Notes: generated from the sequence alone by a model not told the origin. A stretch of 64,000 nt of DNA from Clostridiales bacterium (GCA_015055655.1 SVHW01000004.1:43420-107419); one strand, 5' to 3'. Shown: positions 47,870 through 57,984, counted from the first letter of the stretch. Numbers and translations are program-made.

Positions 47870-48898
47870 TTAATGATTGCCGTGCGGAATATCTTCCGAC
47901 GCGCACGCCTTTTGCAAACGGTTCATAACCCCCGTCATCACGCCGCCTTTTTCCGTCGGCTCTATCACGATTAGCGTATCGCAAAGCCCTTCCGCCTCGC
48001 GAAGCAAACCGTACAGCCGCGTAGCCATTTCCGTCTGATTTTTCCCAAGGTTTAGGCATTTAGCGCCGATTTTTTCAAAAATGCAAATCCACTTTTCTTC
48101 ACACAGAACCGCTACGCCTTTATTTTCCTGCGTTTCCTGCCTATATCGCAAAACTGCGTTTTCTACGTTTTCCGCAGGAAAAAGCAACGTTTTACAGCGC
48201 GGTGAGTAGTGCTTGTACAACACCCCGGGGCTTTTCACTTTTTCCCCTTGCCCGATTTTAGGAACGTATTCTTCACAGCGTCCAACAACCGACGCAATCA
48301 TTTCTTTCGTGATAAGCCCGGGACGGAGAATTACGGGATATTCCCCCGTGCAATCGCACACCGTACTTTCAATGCCGCCCGTACAATTACCCCCGTCTAA
48401 AATCAACGGGATTTTTCCGTCAAAATCGTCGAAAACGTGTTTTGCGGAAGTGGGACTGACGTGTCTTGACAAATTGGCACTGGGCGCAACGATAGGCACG
48501 CCTACTTCGCGCAAAAATGCCTGCGCGCCCTCGTGCGAAGGTACGCGCACGGCAAGCGTGTCCAATCCGCAAGAAACGTACGGGCTGACCTTCCCCTTCG
48601 ACGGATATACCATCGTCAAAGGACCGGGCAAAAATGCCGCGCGCAATTTTTCCGCATACGGCGGAATACTGTCGACAATTGTTGACAAATCGTAATCGAT
48701 ATGTACGTGCGCTATCAACGGATTGTCGTTGGGACGACCTTTAACCTCGAATATCTTTTTCACCGCGCCATCGTCAAAGGCGTTGCCGCCTAAACCGTAC
48801 ACCGTTTCCGTCGGGATTGCTACCACACCGCCGTTAAATATGATATTTTTCGCCTCTTGTAAACTTTCGGGCGTAATCTCTTTTATCTTCGTTTGCAT
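47870..48898 (-). CDS. ywlC: L-threonylcarbamoyladenylate synthase (Sua5 type)
   Basis: Makes threonylcarbamoyl-AMP for t6A37 tRNA modification. Residues 1 to about 200 form the YrdC domain: GGVVAIPTETVYGLGGNAF, KGRPNDNPLIAHV, PGPLTMVYPSKG and VAPSANLSRHVSPTSA. A linker leads to the C-terminal Sua5 domain (SPGVLYKHYSPRC onward). At 342 residues it is the long Sua5 form. Gene order with the phosphatase and rpiB is conserved in many Firmicutes. Confidence 0.95.
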   Translation of the reverse strand: MQTKIKEITPESLQEAKNIIFNGGVVAIPTETVYGLGGNAFDDGAVKKIFEVKGRPNDNPLIAHVHIDYDLSTIVDSIPPYAEKLRAAFLPGPLTMVYPSKGKVSPYVSCGLDTLAVRVPSHEGAQAFLREVGVPIVAPSANLSRHVSPTSAKHVFDDFDGKIPLILDGGNCTGGIESTVCDCTGEYPVILRPGLITKEMIASVVGRCEEYVPKIGQGEKVKSPGVLYKHYSPRCKTLLFPAENVENAVLRYRQETQENKGVAVLCEEKWICIFEKIGAKCLNLGKNQTEMATRLYGLLREAEGLCDTLIVIEPTEKGGVMTGVMNRLQKACASEDIPHGNH

Positions 48899-48902
48899 AC
48901 CG

Positions 48903-50408
48903 TTAATAGGGCAATTCTTCGTCTTCTATGCCTTGCAAATCCCCTTTACGCATAGGCGGTTCGGGGGGAATATAATCGTCTTCGGGCGCAACGTATTCTT
49001 GGTCCTCTTCCTCGTATTCTTGCGGGGCGTGGGAATACGCGGGCGGTTCTTCTTCCCGATTTTGTTCGTCCACGTCCACGAATTTCGTGCATTCGCCGAT
49101 GAATTTCAAAGATACTCTGCCTTGCGCGCCGTTTCTATGCTTTGCCAAAATCAATTCCGCCGCGCCTCTTACCACTTTGCCCGTTTCAATCTCTTCGCTG
49201 GTTGCCGTCGCCTCGGGACGATTGATGAACATTACGATATCCGCGTCTTGTTCGATAGCGCCCGATTCACGAAGGTCGGAAAGCGTAGGTTCTTTCGACT
49301 GAATACGACGAAGCTGGGAAAGCGCCACGACGGGCACGCTTAATTCCTTTGCCATAATCTTTAAATCACGCGTGATGGACGCGACTTCTTGTTGTCTGTT
49401 TTCTGCGCCTGCCGTACGGGAATCTCCGCTGGACATAAGCTGGATATAGTCTATCATTACCAAATCTAAACTGCCCACCGTCGATTTTAAACGACGGCAT
49501 TTCGAAATGATTTCCCCAGGCGTTACGCGCGAAGAATCGTCAATAAAAATATTGCTCTTCTTCAATTTATCTGCGGCTACCATCAATTTTTTCCACTCTT
49601 TCGCGCTCAATTTACCAGCCAACGCGTTTGCCATGCTCACGTTTGCATACGAGCATATCAATCTTTGCACGATTTCCCTTCTCGGCATTTCCAGCGAGAA
49701 CACGGCGCACGTTTTACCAGCGCGCAAAGCCGCGTGTTCGACGAGGTTCATCGCGAGCGACGTTTTACCCATACCGGGACGGGCGGCAAGGACGATTAAC
49801 GCGCCTGCCTGCAAACCGTTGGTCATTCTATCCAAATGCTTAAAGCCCGTAGGTACGCCTTTGAACGAATCGGGGTCCGTTTGCAACATCTCGAATTTAT
49901 GCAAAACTTCCCCGATGATATCCCCTTCTTCCATCCCTACCAGCGCAGAGGATTCCGTTTCACGGGAAATATCGTAAACCATTTTTTCCGCATACGAAAG
50001 CGCCGTCTTTTCGTCGGTGGACGACGTGGACGTTTCGATGATTTTTCTCGCCGCGCGAATCAGCTTTCTATTGACGCTGTCACGAATAACGATGTCGTAA
50101 TACGATTTATAGTTTGCCGCGCTGGGCGTGATTTGAGAAAGTTCGGTAAGATACGCGATACCGCCCGCTTTATCCAAGTTTCCTTCGCTATCCAAAAAAT
50201 CGGATACCGTAACGAGGTCCACTGGTTTTCGCGCCGCGAATACTTTGCGCATTGCGCGTATAATAAACTTGTGCGATTCTTGATAAAAATCCTCTTCCGT
50301 CACCTTTTCAACGAGTTCGGCGGTGATATCGTTATCCATAAGGAAACAGCCCAAAAGCGCCATCTCCGCATCGCGGTTATAAGGCATTGTGGTTACGTTG
50401 GTTGCCAT
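48903..50408 (-). CDS. dnaB: Replicative DNA helicase
   Basis: Hexameric 5'-3' helicase of the replisome, 501 residues. An N-terminal DnaB-N domain (NRDAEMALLGCFLMDNDI) precedes a RecA-like core with Walker A ARPGMGKTSLAMN, Walker B MIDYIQLM and ALSQLRRIQSKEPTLSDLRESGAIEQDAD (quoted by parts; SGAIEQDADIVMF). After the core there is an acidic, Pro/Tyr-rich tail of about 55 residues, longer than usual. It sits between pepF and sua5. The DnaD-like protein at 62 kb could act with it at loading. Confidence 0.96.
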   Translation of the reverse strand: MATNVTTMPYNRDAEMALLGCFLMDNDITAELVEKVTEEDFYQESHKFIIRAMRKVFAARKPVDLVTVSDFLDSEGNLDKAGGIAYLTELSQITPSAANYKSYYDIVIRDSVNRKLIRAARKIIETSTSSTDEKTALSYAEKMVYDISRETESSALVGMEEGDIIGEVLHKFEMLQTDPDSFKGVPTGFKHLDRMTNGLQAGALIVLAARPGMGKTSLAMNLVEHAALRAGKTCAVFSLEMPRREIVQRLICSYANVSMANALAGKLSAKEWKKLMVAADKLKKSNIFIDDSSRVTPGEIISKCRRLKSTVGSLDLVMIDYIQLMSSGDSRTAGAENRQQEVASITRDLKIMAKELSVPVVALSQLRRIQSKEPTLSDLRESGAIEQDADIVMFINRPEATATSEEIETGKVVRGAAELILAKHRNGAQGRVSLKFIGECTKFVDVDEQNREEEPPAYSHAPQEYEEEDQEYVAPEDDYIPPEPPMRKGDLQGIEDEELPY

Positions 50409-50444
50409 AATCTTTTCTTCCTTGTTCGTAATATTCTTTACTGC

Positions 50445-52226
50445 TTATAATAATTTCTTAAATTCTTCCAGCGTATCGGCGAATTCTTGCATTGCCGCTT
50501 TAAACGGCGTTTCCGTCGTTAAATCTACGCCCGCTTTTTGCAAAATGGAGATAGGGTCTGCGCTGCCACCGGCAGAAAGGAAATCGAAATAATCTTTTAC
50601 CGCGCTTTCCCCTTCCGTTAAAATACGCTTGACTATGGAGATTGCCGAAATAATACCCGTCGCGTATTTATACACGTAAAACGCATTATAAAAATGGGGA
50701 ATTCTTGCCCACTCGTAGGCGATTTTATCGTCGTGCACGACGCCGTCGCCATAGTATTGCTTATTCAACCCGTAATACAACTGACAAAGGCTGTCTTTCG
50801 TCAACGGTTCGCCTTTCTCCACCGCCTCGTGCGCCTTTTGTTCGAATTCCGCAAACTGCGTTTGTCTAAACAGCGTGGCGCGGATGGTGTCCATATAATA
50901 ATTGAGCAGGTATTTTTTTAAGTTCTTATCCTTGCTTTCTTTATACAAATATTTGAGAAGCAAAACTTCGTTTACCGTGCTGGCTATCTCCGCCAAGAAG
51001 ATGGTGTAACTTGCCTTGGCGTGCGGCTGCGCGCTCGTTGATTTATACGTATGCAACGCGTGCCCCATTTCGTGCGCTATCGTAAAGATATCGTTAGTGG
51101 TCGGCTGATAATTCAAAAGCACGTACGGGTGCGGCGCATCGTACGCGCCAGCGCTATACGCGCCGTTGCGTTTCCCTTCGTTTTCGTAAACGTCTATCCA
51201 GCCTTCCTTTCTTGCCTTTTCCAACAACGATTGATATTCCTTCCCCAAAACGCCCAAGCCTTTCACGACCAAATCGTACGCCTCGTCGAAAGGTAACTCC
51301 ATATCCGCGTCTGCCACAAGCGGCACGTACAAATCGTAAATGTGTTGCTCTTTCTCCGCCAATACGCGTTGGCGCGTAGAGATATAGTCGTGCATCGTAG
51401 GCAAAGCCGCGTGCGTCGATTGAATAAGATTGTCGTATACGATAGGCGTTACGTCTTCGTCAAACAACGCCATTTCCAAACAACTGTTATAGCCTCGCAC
51501 CGTTTTATACAAGACGTTTTTCTTTACGTTGTTATAGTACGTTTGCGTAATTGCATCCATAAGTTTGATATACGAATCGTAATATTTACCAAACCACTCC
51601 TTACGCTCTTCCGCCGTTCCCGTATGCAAAACCACGCCGTACATACCGTGGCTCATCTGTACTTCTTCTCCCTTAAACGTCGCCGTGGGCAAATTGAGAT
51701 TGGCGTTATCCAGCATCATAAACACGTCTTGAAAGCCACCGAATACGTCGCTGCTTAACGCCAGCAGTTTTTCTTCCTTTTCGCTTAATACGTGCGCTTT
51801 GCTTGCCGCAACTTTTTTCAACTTATAATCGTACGCGGAAAAATCCTTATCGTCGATAAACGATTGCAACGTTGCATCCTCCAACGCGGTAAGCTGTGGG
51901 TCGATAAACGCAAACTGCGAAAACACCTTGGAGAACAGGGACGTAATGCGGGCAAGCGCCGCCGTCGTATCCCCGTCGCGAACGTCTTCGTCGTGGCGAA
52001 GATGCGCGTATATATACAGTTTCTCCATACGGCGTTCTACTTCGTCGCAAAGCGACAAACAACGAAGGAGTGTGTTTTTATCCGCAAGTTTACCGTCAAA
52101 CGCAGAAACGTCGATTGCGCCGTACTCCTTTTCTACCGCTTGGTATTCCTTTTCCCACGCCGCGTCGTTTTCAAATAACGCGCCCGTGTTCCATTTTTTA
52201 TTTTCCGCTATTTCTTTTCTTTCCAT
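50445..52226 (-). CDS. pepF: Oligoendopeptidase F (M3 family)
   Basis: Cytosolic zinc metallopeptidase degrading short peptides. The metal site is FTIAHEMGHALHTYKS, with the third ligand downstream in FLAEIASTVNEVLL. The upstream PHPYVLLNYQPTTNDIFT block is typical of PepF. The N-terminal 200 residues are the helical PepF-N domain. At 593 residues it is full length. It is preceded by the PFL gene with an 11-base gap and followed by dnaB. Confidence 0.95.
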   Translation of the reverse strand: MERKEIAENKKWNTGALFENDAAWEKEYQAVEKEYGAIDVSAFDGKLADKNTLLRCLSLCDEVERRMEKLYIYAHLRHDEDVRDGDTTAALARITSLFSKVFSQFAFIDPQLTALEDATLQSFIDDKDFSAYDYKLKKVAASKAHVLSEKEEKLLALSSDVFGGFQDVFMMLDNANLNLPTATFKGEEVQMSHGMYGVVLHTGTAEERKEWFGKYYDSYIKLMDAITQTYYNNVKKNVLYKTVRGYNSCLEMALFDEDVTPIVYDNLIQSTHAALPTMHDYISTRQRVLAEKEQHIYDLYVPLVADADMELPFDEAYDLVVKGLGVLGKEYQSLLEKARKEGWIDVYENEGKRNGAYSAGAYDAPHPYVLLNYQPTTNDIFTIAHEMGHALHTYKSTSAQPHAKASYTIFLAEIASTVNEVLLLKYLYKESKDKNLKKYLLNYYMDTIRATLFRQTQFAEFEQKAHEAVEKGEPLTKDSLCQLYYGLNKQYYGDGVVHDDKIAYEWARIPHFYNAFYVYKYATGIISAISIVKRILTEGESAVKDYFDFLSAGGSADPISILQKAGVDLTTETPFKAAMQEFADTLEEFKKLL

Positions 52227-52237
52227 AATTCTCTCTC

Positions 52238-53593
52238 TTAATTTTTAAAGCTGTGAATCGGCGCAGGGATATTGCCGCCGCGCAAAATCAATTTGGACGA
52301 ATCACAACCGTGTACGGGCATAATCGGGGCTCTACCCAAAAGGCCGCCGTAATTGACGGTGTCGCCTACCCCTTTCCCTACGGCAGGGATAATACGTACA
52401 GCCGTCGTTTTATTGTTTATCATACCGATTGCCGCCTCGTCTGCTATCATTGCCGATATCGTCGTTGCCGGCGTATCACCAGGGATAGCTATCATATCCA
52501 ACCCTACGCTGCATACGCACGTCATCGCCTCCAATTTATCCAAGGTAATCGCGCCTTTTTCCGCCGCGCGTATCATACCGATATCCTCCGAAACGGGAAT
52601 AAACGCGCCAGAGAGCCCACCCACGCGCGAACTTGCCATAACGCCGCCTTTTTTTACCGCGTCGTTCAACAGCGCAAGCGCCGCCGTCGTGCCGTGGCCA
52701 CCTACCGTTTCAATGCCCATTTCTTCTAATATTTGCGCCACTGAATCGCCTACCGCCGGCGTGGGCGCAAGCGATAAATCTACGATACCAAACTGCGCGT
52801 TTAAGCGTTTTGCCGCTTCTTTGGCAACGAGCTGGCCAGCGCGCGTTATCTTGAACGCCGTGCGTTTGATTTGTTCCGCCACTTCCGTTAAATCGGCGTT
52901 AGGGATTTGTTCGAGCGCGTGTTTGACTACGCCAGGGCCGGATACCCCTACGTTGACCACCGTATCCGCTTCGCCGACGCCGTGGAAAGCGCCTGCCATA
53001 AACGGATTATCTTCTACAGCGTTACAAAACGCCACCAATTTCGCCGCACCAATGCCGTCTTTGTCTTTGGTGAGTTCCGCGGCTTTTTTGAAGGTTTCCC
53101 CAAGCAATTTCACCGCTTCCATATTGATACCCGATTTCGTAGAACCAACGTTGACGGATGCGCAAAGACGTTCCGTCGTCGCCAAGACTTCGGGAATCGT
53201 TTGAATAAAAATCCTTTCGTAATCCGCCGTCGATTTATGCACGAGCGCAGAATAGCCGCCAAGGAAATCTATGCCTAACGTCTTCGCCGCTTTATCTAAC
53301 GCGTTGCCAACGACGGGAGATTTCTCGGGAAACGCCGCCGTGATAAGACTGACGGGCGTTACCGATACGCGTTTATTGACGATGGGTATACCGTATTCCC
53401 CCGATAAATCCTTCGCCGTTTGAACGATTTTTTCCGCCTTTTTACAAACCAAATCGTAGACCTTTCTCGCCGTTTCTTCCGCGCTGTCTCGAATACAGGA
53501 AAAGAGCGATATCCCCATCGTTATCGTGCGAATATCTAAATGCTCTTTCTCCACCATCGCTATCGTTTCCAATACGTCGTTATTACTGAACAT
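52238..53593 (-). CDS. PFL-family protein (UPF0210/DUF711)
   Basis: A 451-residue protein of the glycyl-radical-fold-like UPF0210 family. It has [30 protein letters not shown] at its start (quoted by [14 protein letters not shown]), [26 protein letters not shown] and [18 protein letters not shown]. The biochemical role is not established. It is nearly always encoded with a small UPF0237 ACT protein, as here, which suggests that the two act together. No radical SAM activase is nearby, and the family is not thought to be a true formate-lyase. Confidence 0.92.
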   Translation of the reverse strand: MFSNNDVLETIAMVEKEHLDIRTITMGISLFSCIRDSAEETARKVYDLVCKKAEKIVQTAKDLSGEYGIPIVNKRVSVTPVSLITAAFPEKSPVVGNALDKAAKTLGIDFLGGYSALVHKSTADYERIFIQTIPEVLATTERLCASVNVGSTKSGINMEAVKLLGETFKKAAELTKDKDGIGAAKLVAFCNAVEDNPFMAGAFHGVGEADTVVNVGVSGPGVVKHALEQIPNADLTEVAEQIKRTAFKITRAGQLVAKEAAKRLNAQFGIVDLSLAPTPAVGDSVAQILEEMGIETVGGHGTTAALALLNDAVKKGGVMASSRVGGLSGAFIPVSEDIGMIRAAEKGAITLDKLEAMTCVCSVGLDMIAIPGDTPATTISAMIADEAAIGMINNKTTAVRIIPAVGKGVGDTVNYGGLLGRAPIMPVHGCDSSKLILRGGNIPAPIHSFKN

Positions 53594-53614
53594 ATCTTCT
53601 CTCCTTACGCCGCA

Positions 53615-53884
53615 TTAAACGTTGTGCATCGCGTTGAATATGTCTTCGTGCTGCATATATATGGACATACCGATTTGTTTACCCATAGCGGCGCACTCGC
53701 TCGCCAATACAGCCAACTCTTCCTTCGCGTTGGATACGTCCACAATCATAATCATCGCAAAATATTCGCCTAAAATCGTCTGCGAAATATCTTCGATGTT
53801 TGCGCCTTTTTCCCAAAGAAAGTTACTTACTTTGGCGATAATGCCCGTGCTATCTTTGCCCGTTACCGTTACAACTGCCCTCAT
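53615..53884 (-). CDS. ACT-domain protein (UPF0237)
   Basis: Single ACT domain of 89 residues (VVTVTGKDSTGIIAKVSNFLWEKGANIEDIS), quoted by parts, with GKDSTGIIAKV as ligand-loop start. Such domains bind amino acids or other small molecules and usually regulate a partner. The partner is probably the PFL protein encoded immediately downstream. The start overlaps the stop of the membrane protein gene as ATGA. Confidence 0.93.
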   Translation of the reverse strand: MRAVVTVTGKDSTGIIAKVSNFLWEKGANIEDISQTILGEYFAMIMIVDVSNAKEELAVLASECAAMGKQIGMSIYMQHEDIFNAMHNV

Positions 53885-54486
53885 TGTTCTTCTCCTTCTT
53901 CCGTTTCTACCGCACTTTCTACTTCGTCTTCTTCGTCGTCTTCTTCGTATTCGCTGAATTCGTAAGCGTGCTTTTCTATGATTTCATACTGCACCAAAAA
54001 ATTGCCCTGCGATACGTATCGCACGTAATCGCCGTTGCCAAAATCGGGACGCGGTTTCTCTACGTCGAAATATACTTCACGCTCTAACCACTCTTGACGT
54101 TTTTTACTCCACGTTTCAAACACGCAACCGATAACGTCGATATTGTCCTTTTGCAGTTCCTTTTCGCGAAACGAATAAAAATAATTATTCTCTTCCATTT
54201 TTATCCCTTCGCTGACGTAAAAGAGCATTTTGCAGTATTTTCTACTACGCGCATATTTGATGGACATATACGGGAATATACCGATAAAATACAAACCCGT
54301 CGTCACGTACGCTACCGCTTTGGGCACAACGTCTTCCTTCGCTGCGTACGGCAAAGAAATATGATAAATAAGCATCGCTATGCACGTCGCCAAATATATC
54401 GCCGTCATCACGATGAAACCCGTGAAAATACGTCGTTTTTGTTTGTACGCCGCCAAATAATCGGCGTCGGTGTAAACGGAAATCAT
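53881..54486 (-). CDS. Membrane protein of unknown function with acidic tail
   Basis: A 201-residue protein not recognised. Two hydrophobic helices lie near the N-terminus (IFTGFIVMTAIYLATCIAMLIY, quoted by FIVMTAIYLATCIAML; and AVAYVTTGLYFIGIFPYMSI). A cytosolic domain of about 100 residues includes VIGCVFETWSKKRQEWLERE. The last 30 residues are almost wholly Glu/Asp. It is coupled to the ACT gene. Possibly a Firmicute-specific envelope protein; no function is offered. Confidence 0.75.
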   Translation of the reverse strand: MISVYTDADYLAAYKQKRRIFTGFIVMTAIYLATCIAMLIYHISLPYAAKEDVVPKAVAYVTTGLYFIGIFPYMSIKYARSRKYCKMLFYVSEGIKMEENNYFYSFREKELQKDNIDVIGCVFETWSKKRQEWLEREVYFDVEKPRPDFGNGDYVRYVSQGNFLVQYEIIEKHAYEFSEYEEDDEEDEVESAVETEEGEEQ

Positions 54487-54509
54487 TTTTCGTCCTCTTG
54501 CTTTTAACC

Positions 54510-55355
54510 TTATTTATTGTAAATGAACAATACGCCTAACGTGCCTTTACCACAATGGCTGGTGATGATAGACCCCGCAACCGTTTCTATGATTTCGTCG
54601 AAATGGAAAAGTTCCGCCACCTTCGCTTTCGCCATATCTACTACTTCTTTATCCGCGCTGGAGTGCGTAACGAAACAACGCGTCGTATCGTACGAGCCGT
54701 ACGTCGCCGCTAATTCTTCGATATATTTGGAAATGCAACGTTCTATGCTGCCTTTATACGTGCCGCCTTGTTGCAATTTGCCGTCAACCATCACGATTTT
54801 CGGGTGAATTTTTAAAATGTTCGCCGCGAGCATTTTCATACTGGAACATCTGCCGCCTTTATGCAAATAATCAAGCGTGTCAGGCACGAAGGACGTGTTT
54901 ACTCTATCTCTTAATACGCAAATTTCTTTCTCAATTTCTTCGCCGCTCTTGCCCGCGTCGCGCATATCCGCCGCCTTTAATACGAGCAATCCTTGCCCAG
55001 AAGAGAGCGCCTTCGAATCGATAACACGAACTTTGCCACCAAACGAGTTCGCCGCTTCTTTGGCGAAATTGTGCGAGCCAGACGCTTGCGCGGAAATGTT
55101 GAAATGGATAAGTTCGTCGTATCCGTTTAACTCTTTTTCAAAAAATTCTTCGTATTCGCCAATGCTGGGCGCGGCGGTTTTGGGAAGAATTTTCGTTTCG
55201 CTTACAAAATTAAAAATGTCCTGCGGCGTGATATCTACGCCGTCACGATACGCATTGTCGCCCAAATTGACTTGGAAAGGCAATATGCCAATGTCACGCG
55301 TGGTGACGAGTTCGTTTAAATCGCAAGTGCTGTCCGAGGTAATTCTAATTTTCAT
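54510..55355 (-). CDS. DegV-family fatty-acid-binding protein
   Basis: Two-domain lipid-binding protein of 281 residues. RITSDSTCDL holds the conserved Ser-rich entry motif, followed by LPFQVNLGDNAYRDGVDIT, the ISAQASGSHNFAKEAA loop and the KGGRCSS motif (YLHKGGRCSS). DegV/FakB proteins present fatty acids to the FakA kinase for phospholipid synthesis. No fakA lies nearby. Cytosolic, standard length, AGGAG ribosome binding site. Confidence 0.93.
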   Translation of the reverse strand: MKIRITSDSTCDLNELVTTRDIGILPFQVNLGDNAYRDGVDITPQDIFNFVSETKILPKTAAPSIGEYEEFFEKELNGYDELIHFNISAQASGSHNFAKEAANSFGGKVRVIDSKALSSGQGLLVLKAADMRDAGKSGEEIEKEICVLRDRVNTSFVPDTLDYLHKGGRCSSMKMLAANILKIHPKIVMVDGKLQQGGTYKGSIERCISKYIEELAATYGSYDTTRCFVTHSSADKEVVDMAKAKVAELFHFDEIIETVAGSIITSHCGKGTLGVLFIYNK

Positions 55356-55381
55356 AATATACTCCTTTATTTGTTTCTTTT

Positions 55382-56047
55382 TTATTTGCTACATTTATGG
55401 AATAAGAAAAGACTTAATATTCCATCGTGTTTTATCGCCCAATCGGGCACGACGCCATAGACGTCTTCCGCTTTGTATAATCTATCCGCCAATTGCGAAT
55501 GATTCGTCTTATAACGGCTATCTTTACTGTTTTGGCGATTGTCACCAAGAAAAAAAATTTCGCCTTCCTGAACTTCGTACATTTCAAAACTGTAATTTTC
55601 CGCGCCCCTCATATAGTAGGCGTACGGTTCGCTTATCGCTACGTAATCGCCAACGCCGCCGTATTGTACGTACACCTGACCGTTTTCACAGTAGACTTTG
55701 TCGCCGCCTTTGGCAATCAGGCGTTTGATGATGTAATCGGGAGAGCCTACTTCTTGAAATTCGGGATAGTTCCCTACGTACACCACGATAACGTCGCCGT
55801 AATCCGCCTGATGTTTTTCGTCCACGGGACGCATCAGTAACCGCTGGCCGTCGTGCAACGTTTGATTCATCGACGCACCGTCGATAACTACCCCCCCAAA
55901 CGCCTTGGTGAAATAAATGCGCACGCCTAAAATTAACAACAAGAACAACGCCAAAAACACGGCGAGATAACGGAAAATGGGTTTCCGTTCTTTTTCGTTG
56001 AAATTCTGTTCTTCTAAATCGCCGTTCTCGAGCATTCTTGGAGACAT
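55382..56047 (-). CDS. lepB: Signal peptidase I
   Basis: Membrane-anchored serine peptidase that removes signal peptides. One transmembrane helix (YLAVFLALFLLLILGVRIY) follows a cytosolic N-terminus. The catalytic Ser is in VIDGASMNQTL and the Lys in DYIIKRLIAKGGD; the FLGDNRQNSKDSR box completes the family pattern. The usual SMxPTL motif is SMNQTL here. At 221 residues it is typical of Gram-positive SipS-like enzymes. Confidence 0.94.
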   Translation of the reverse strand: MSPRMLENGDLEEQNFNEKERKPIFRYLAVFLALFLLLILGVRIYFTKAFGGVVIDGASMNQTLHDGQRLLMRPVDEKHQADYGDVIVVYVGNYPEFQEVGSPDYIIKRLIAKGGDKVYCENGQVYVQYGGVGDYVAISEPYAYYMRGAENYSFEMYEVQEGEIFFLGDNRQNSKDSRYKTNHSQLADRLYKAEDVYGVVPDWAIKHDGILSLFLFHKCSK

Positions 56048-56050
56048 TGT

Positions 56051-56242
56051 CTATTCCTTTTCCTGATTCATTTTTTTCATCTCTTTAACGCGTTTTTTGA
56101 TTTCGTCACGCGTTAGATTGACGAATTTTCCACAAGTGGTACAACGCAGTTTGACGTCTACACCAAGACGTACCACTTCCCAATCTCTTCCGCCGCAAGG
56201 ATGCGGTTTCTTCATTGTTAAAATATCGTTTACGCCGTACAT
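56051..56242 (-). CDS. DUF951 protein
   Basis: Small basic protein of 63 residues. KKPHPCGGRDWEVVRLGVD and LRCTTCGKFVNLTRDEI contain the CGG and CxxC metal-ligand pattern of DUF951, a Firmicute family of unknown role often found beside ychF, parB or lepB-type genes. It begins ten bases after the hydrolase-like gene and ends three bases before lepB. A nucleic-acid-associated role has been suggested only by its basic zinc-ribbon look. Confidence 0.9.
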   Translation of the reverse strand: MYGVNDILTMKKPHPCGGRDWEVVRLGVDVKLRCTTCGKFVNLTRDEIKKRVKEMKKMNQEKE

Positions 56243-56252
56243 CCTTTTCCCT

Positions 56253-57953
56253 TTATAGCCAAAGTATATTCGTGATTGCGAATTCTACGCCTTCCGCATC
56301 GCAACCGAACGCAAGCGATTTTCCGTCTAAAAAGTTCTTTAACGGCATACTGCTAAATTCCCCTTTGAAATCGCCTGCCTTTAAAATAATACGTTTCCAT
56401 TTGCCGCCGCCTTTTACTTCGCAAGAGCATACGTAACGTTCGAAATCCTTGCCTACTTCGCCAACGTCCACGGAAACTTTTAAATGCTCCGTTTGCTGAA
56501 AATACGCGTCGAACGCCAGCAATGCGTTCTCGTCCGGAGCGTACGTGGGAGAGCTGATTTTGAACGTCTTAACCCCGCCGACGGAATACGCGCCCTTTAC
56601 CTTGGCGTAACCGCTGACTTGTTTGGGCAAGAAATCTTTTTCTAAAAATATTTCACCGATTGCGTATTCTCTATACGACGCCACGGAAAACGTGTCCATT
56701 TCGCTGCCGGAAAACAGCATCCTGCCCTTTACCGCCACAGGGTTGGGATGGGATAATCGTTTCGACGTGATTTTCGAACATACGCGGAAACCGTTGATGT
56801 ATTTCGCGTAGGCAAATACGAATACCGCCGTCGCCCCCTCGAAAGGTTTTACCGAATAACGCACCTTTCCGTCTTTGACGATTTTTCCACTCGTTACAAA
56901 TTTCTTTTGCCAATCACGATAACCGCATTTGGTATTTACGTCCGCTTCGGCATAATAAATACCCGTTTCTTCCAAAATGCCTTCTTTATCACAATCTACT
57001 TCGATATCAATCCCCTCTTCCGTTTCCGTAATCGCTACGTTTAACGTTTCGGGAATATAAATTTCTCTTCCCTTTAAGTTCTTCTCCAAGAACAAATCCA
57101 TATCGATAAGCGCGTGCGCCCCGATACAAGCACCGCTGGTGGAAGAATAAACGAGCGCGTTATCCCCTTTATAACCGATACGGGAATACGTGTCGTACGC
57201 CCTATCACAATCGTAAACGTAATCGCGTAAGGCGCAAAGCATTAACACGGGACATTTTACGTACGGCGCATACGATTGCGCCTCTACCGCCGCAATATAG
57301 CTGTGCTGTTCGTCACTTAAATGTTTTGCGCGCCCGTCGCCGAATTTGGCAATATCCGAAAAAGATTTCCAGCCTACCGCGTTGATGGGCACACCGCATT
57401 TTAAATCGGGCGAGAGCATCGTTTGCCAAGCGATATCGCCCCCCACGCGTACCCCTACGACACCGATATTGCCGATATTGTTAAGCGATTTTAAATACTC
57501 GATGGAATACAAAGCCACGTAAGTCCACTCGAACCAACAAGTCTTCTCCACCGACAAGCCTTCCATATTTTTGTACCCTTGTCGATTTTCGTAATTACCG
57601 TGCGAAAGCGAGGGCGGATATACGGTACGCAATACCCCCTCTTTATCCCCTTGCATCTTTCCGGAATAATCGGGCATCAGCACGGCGTATCCCTTCTCTA
57701 CGAAATACGTCGCCAACTCTACGTCCACGGGTTTGCCTACGTCCCCCAGCAAAAGTATCGCAGGGTGTTTCCCCTCCTTTTGAGGACACATAAAACGCGC
57801 GTAAATACGTACGCTTTCTTCCCCTTCTTGATGCCCAAAAAACGCCACGTGACTGCAACGGATTCCGTTGTTTTCTTCCACGTGCCATTCCGTAGGTTTT
57901 AACGGCGTAGATAAATTAAATTTTTTCCATAAGGCTACTGCACTTACAATCAT
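56253..57953 (-). CDS. Alpha/beta-hydrolase-fold protein lacking the nucleophile
   Basis: A 566-residue protein. Residues 25-300 resemble acetyl-xylan-esterase or dienelactone-type alpha/beta hydrolases: KHPAILLLGDVGKPV, KGYAVLMPDYSGKMQ, and a later LCALRDYVYDCDRAY. The nucleophile elbow should read GxSxG or GxCxG but is G167-V-R169-V-G171 (NIGVVGVRVGGD), so the catalytic Ser is replaced by Arg. The C-terminal 250 residues are beta-rich (FEGATAVFVFAYAKYI), perhaps a carbohydrate-binding or immunoglobulin-like module. No signal peptide. It may be a pseudoenzyme or binding protein. Length and domain layout are unusual. Confidence 0.7.
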   Translation of the reverse strand: MIVSAVALWKKFNLSTPLKPTEWHVEENNGIRCSHVAFFGHQEGEESVRIYARFMCPQKEGKHPAILLLGDVGKPVDVELATYFVEKGYAVLMPDYSGKMQGDKEGVLRTVYPPSLSHGNYENRQGYKNMEGLSVEKTCWFEWTYVALYSIEYLKSLNNIGNIGVVGVRVGGDIAWQTMLSPDLKCGVPINAVGWKSFSDIAKFGDGRAKHLSDEQHSYIAAVEAQSYAPYVKCPVLMLCALRDYVYDCDRAYDTYSRIGYKGDNALVYSSTSGACIGAHALIDMDLFLEKNLKGREIYIPETLNVAITETEEGIDIEVDCDKEGILEETGIYYAEADVNTKCGYRDWQKKFVTSGKIVKDGKVRYSVKPFEGATAVFVFAYAKYINGFRVCSKITSKRLSHPNPVAVKGRMLFSGSEMDTFSVASYREYAIGEIFLEKDFLPKQVSGYAKVKGAYSVGGVKTFKISSPTYAPDENALLAFDAYFQQTEHLKVSVDVGEVGKDFERYVCSCEVKGGGKWKRIILKAGDFKGEFSSMPLKNFLDGKSLAFGCDAEGVEFAITNILWL

Positions 57954-57984
57954 TATCCTTGCTATCCTTTATAGATTTTCTTAA

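Noticed and set aside
52353-53204. A 283-codon plus-strand ORF
   Set aside because: Shadow of the PFL gene on the other strand, with no promoter or ribosome binding site and low-complexity composition.
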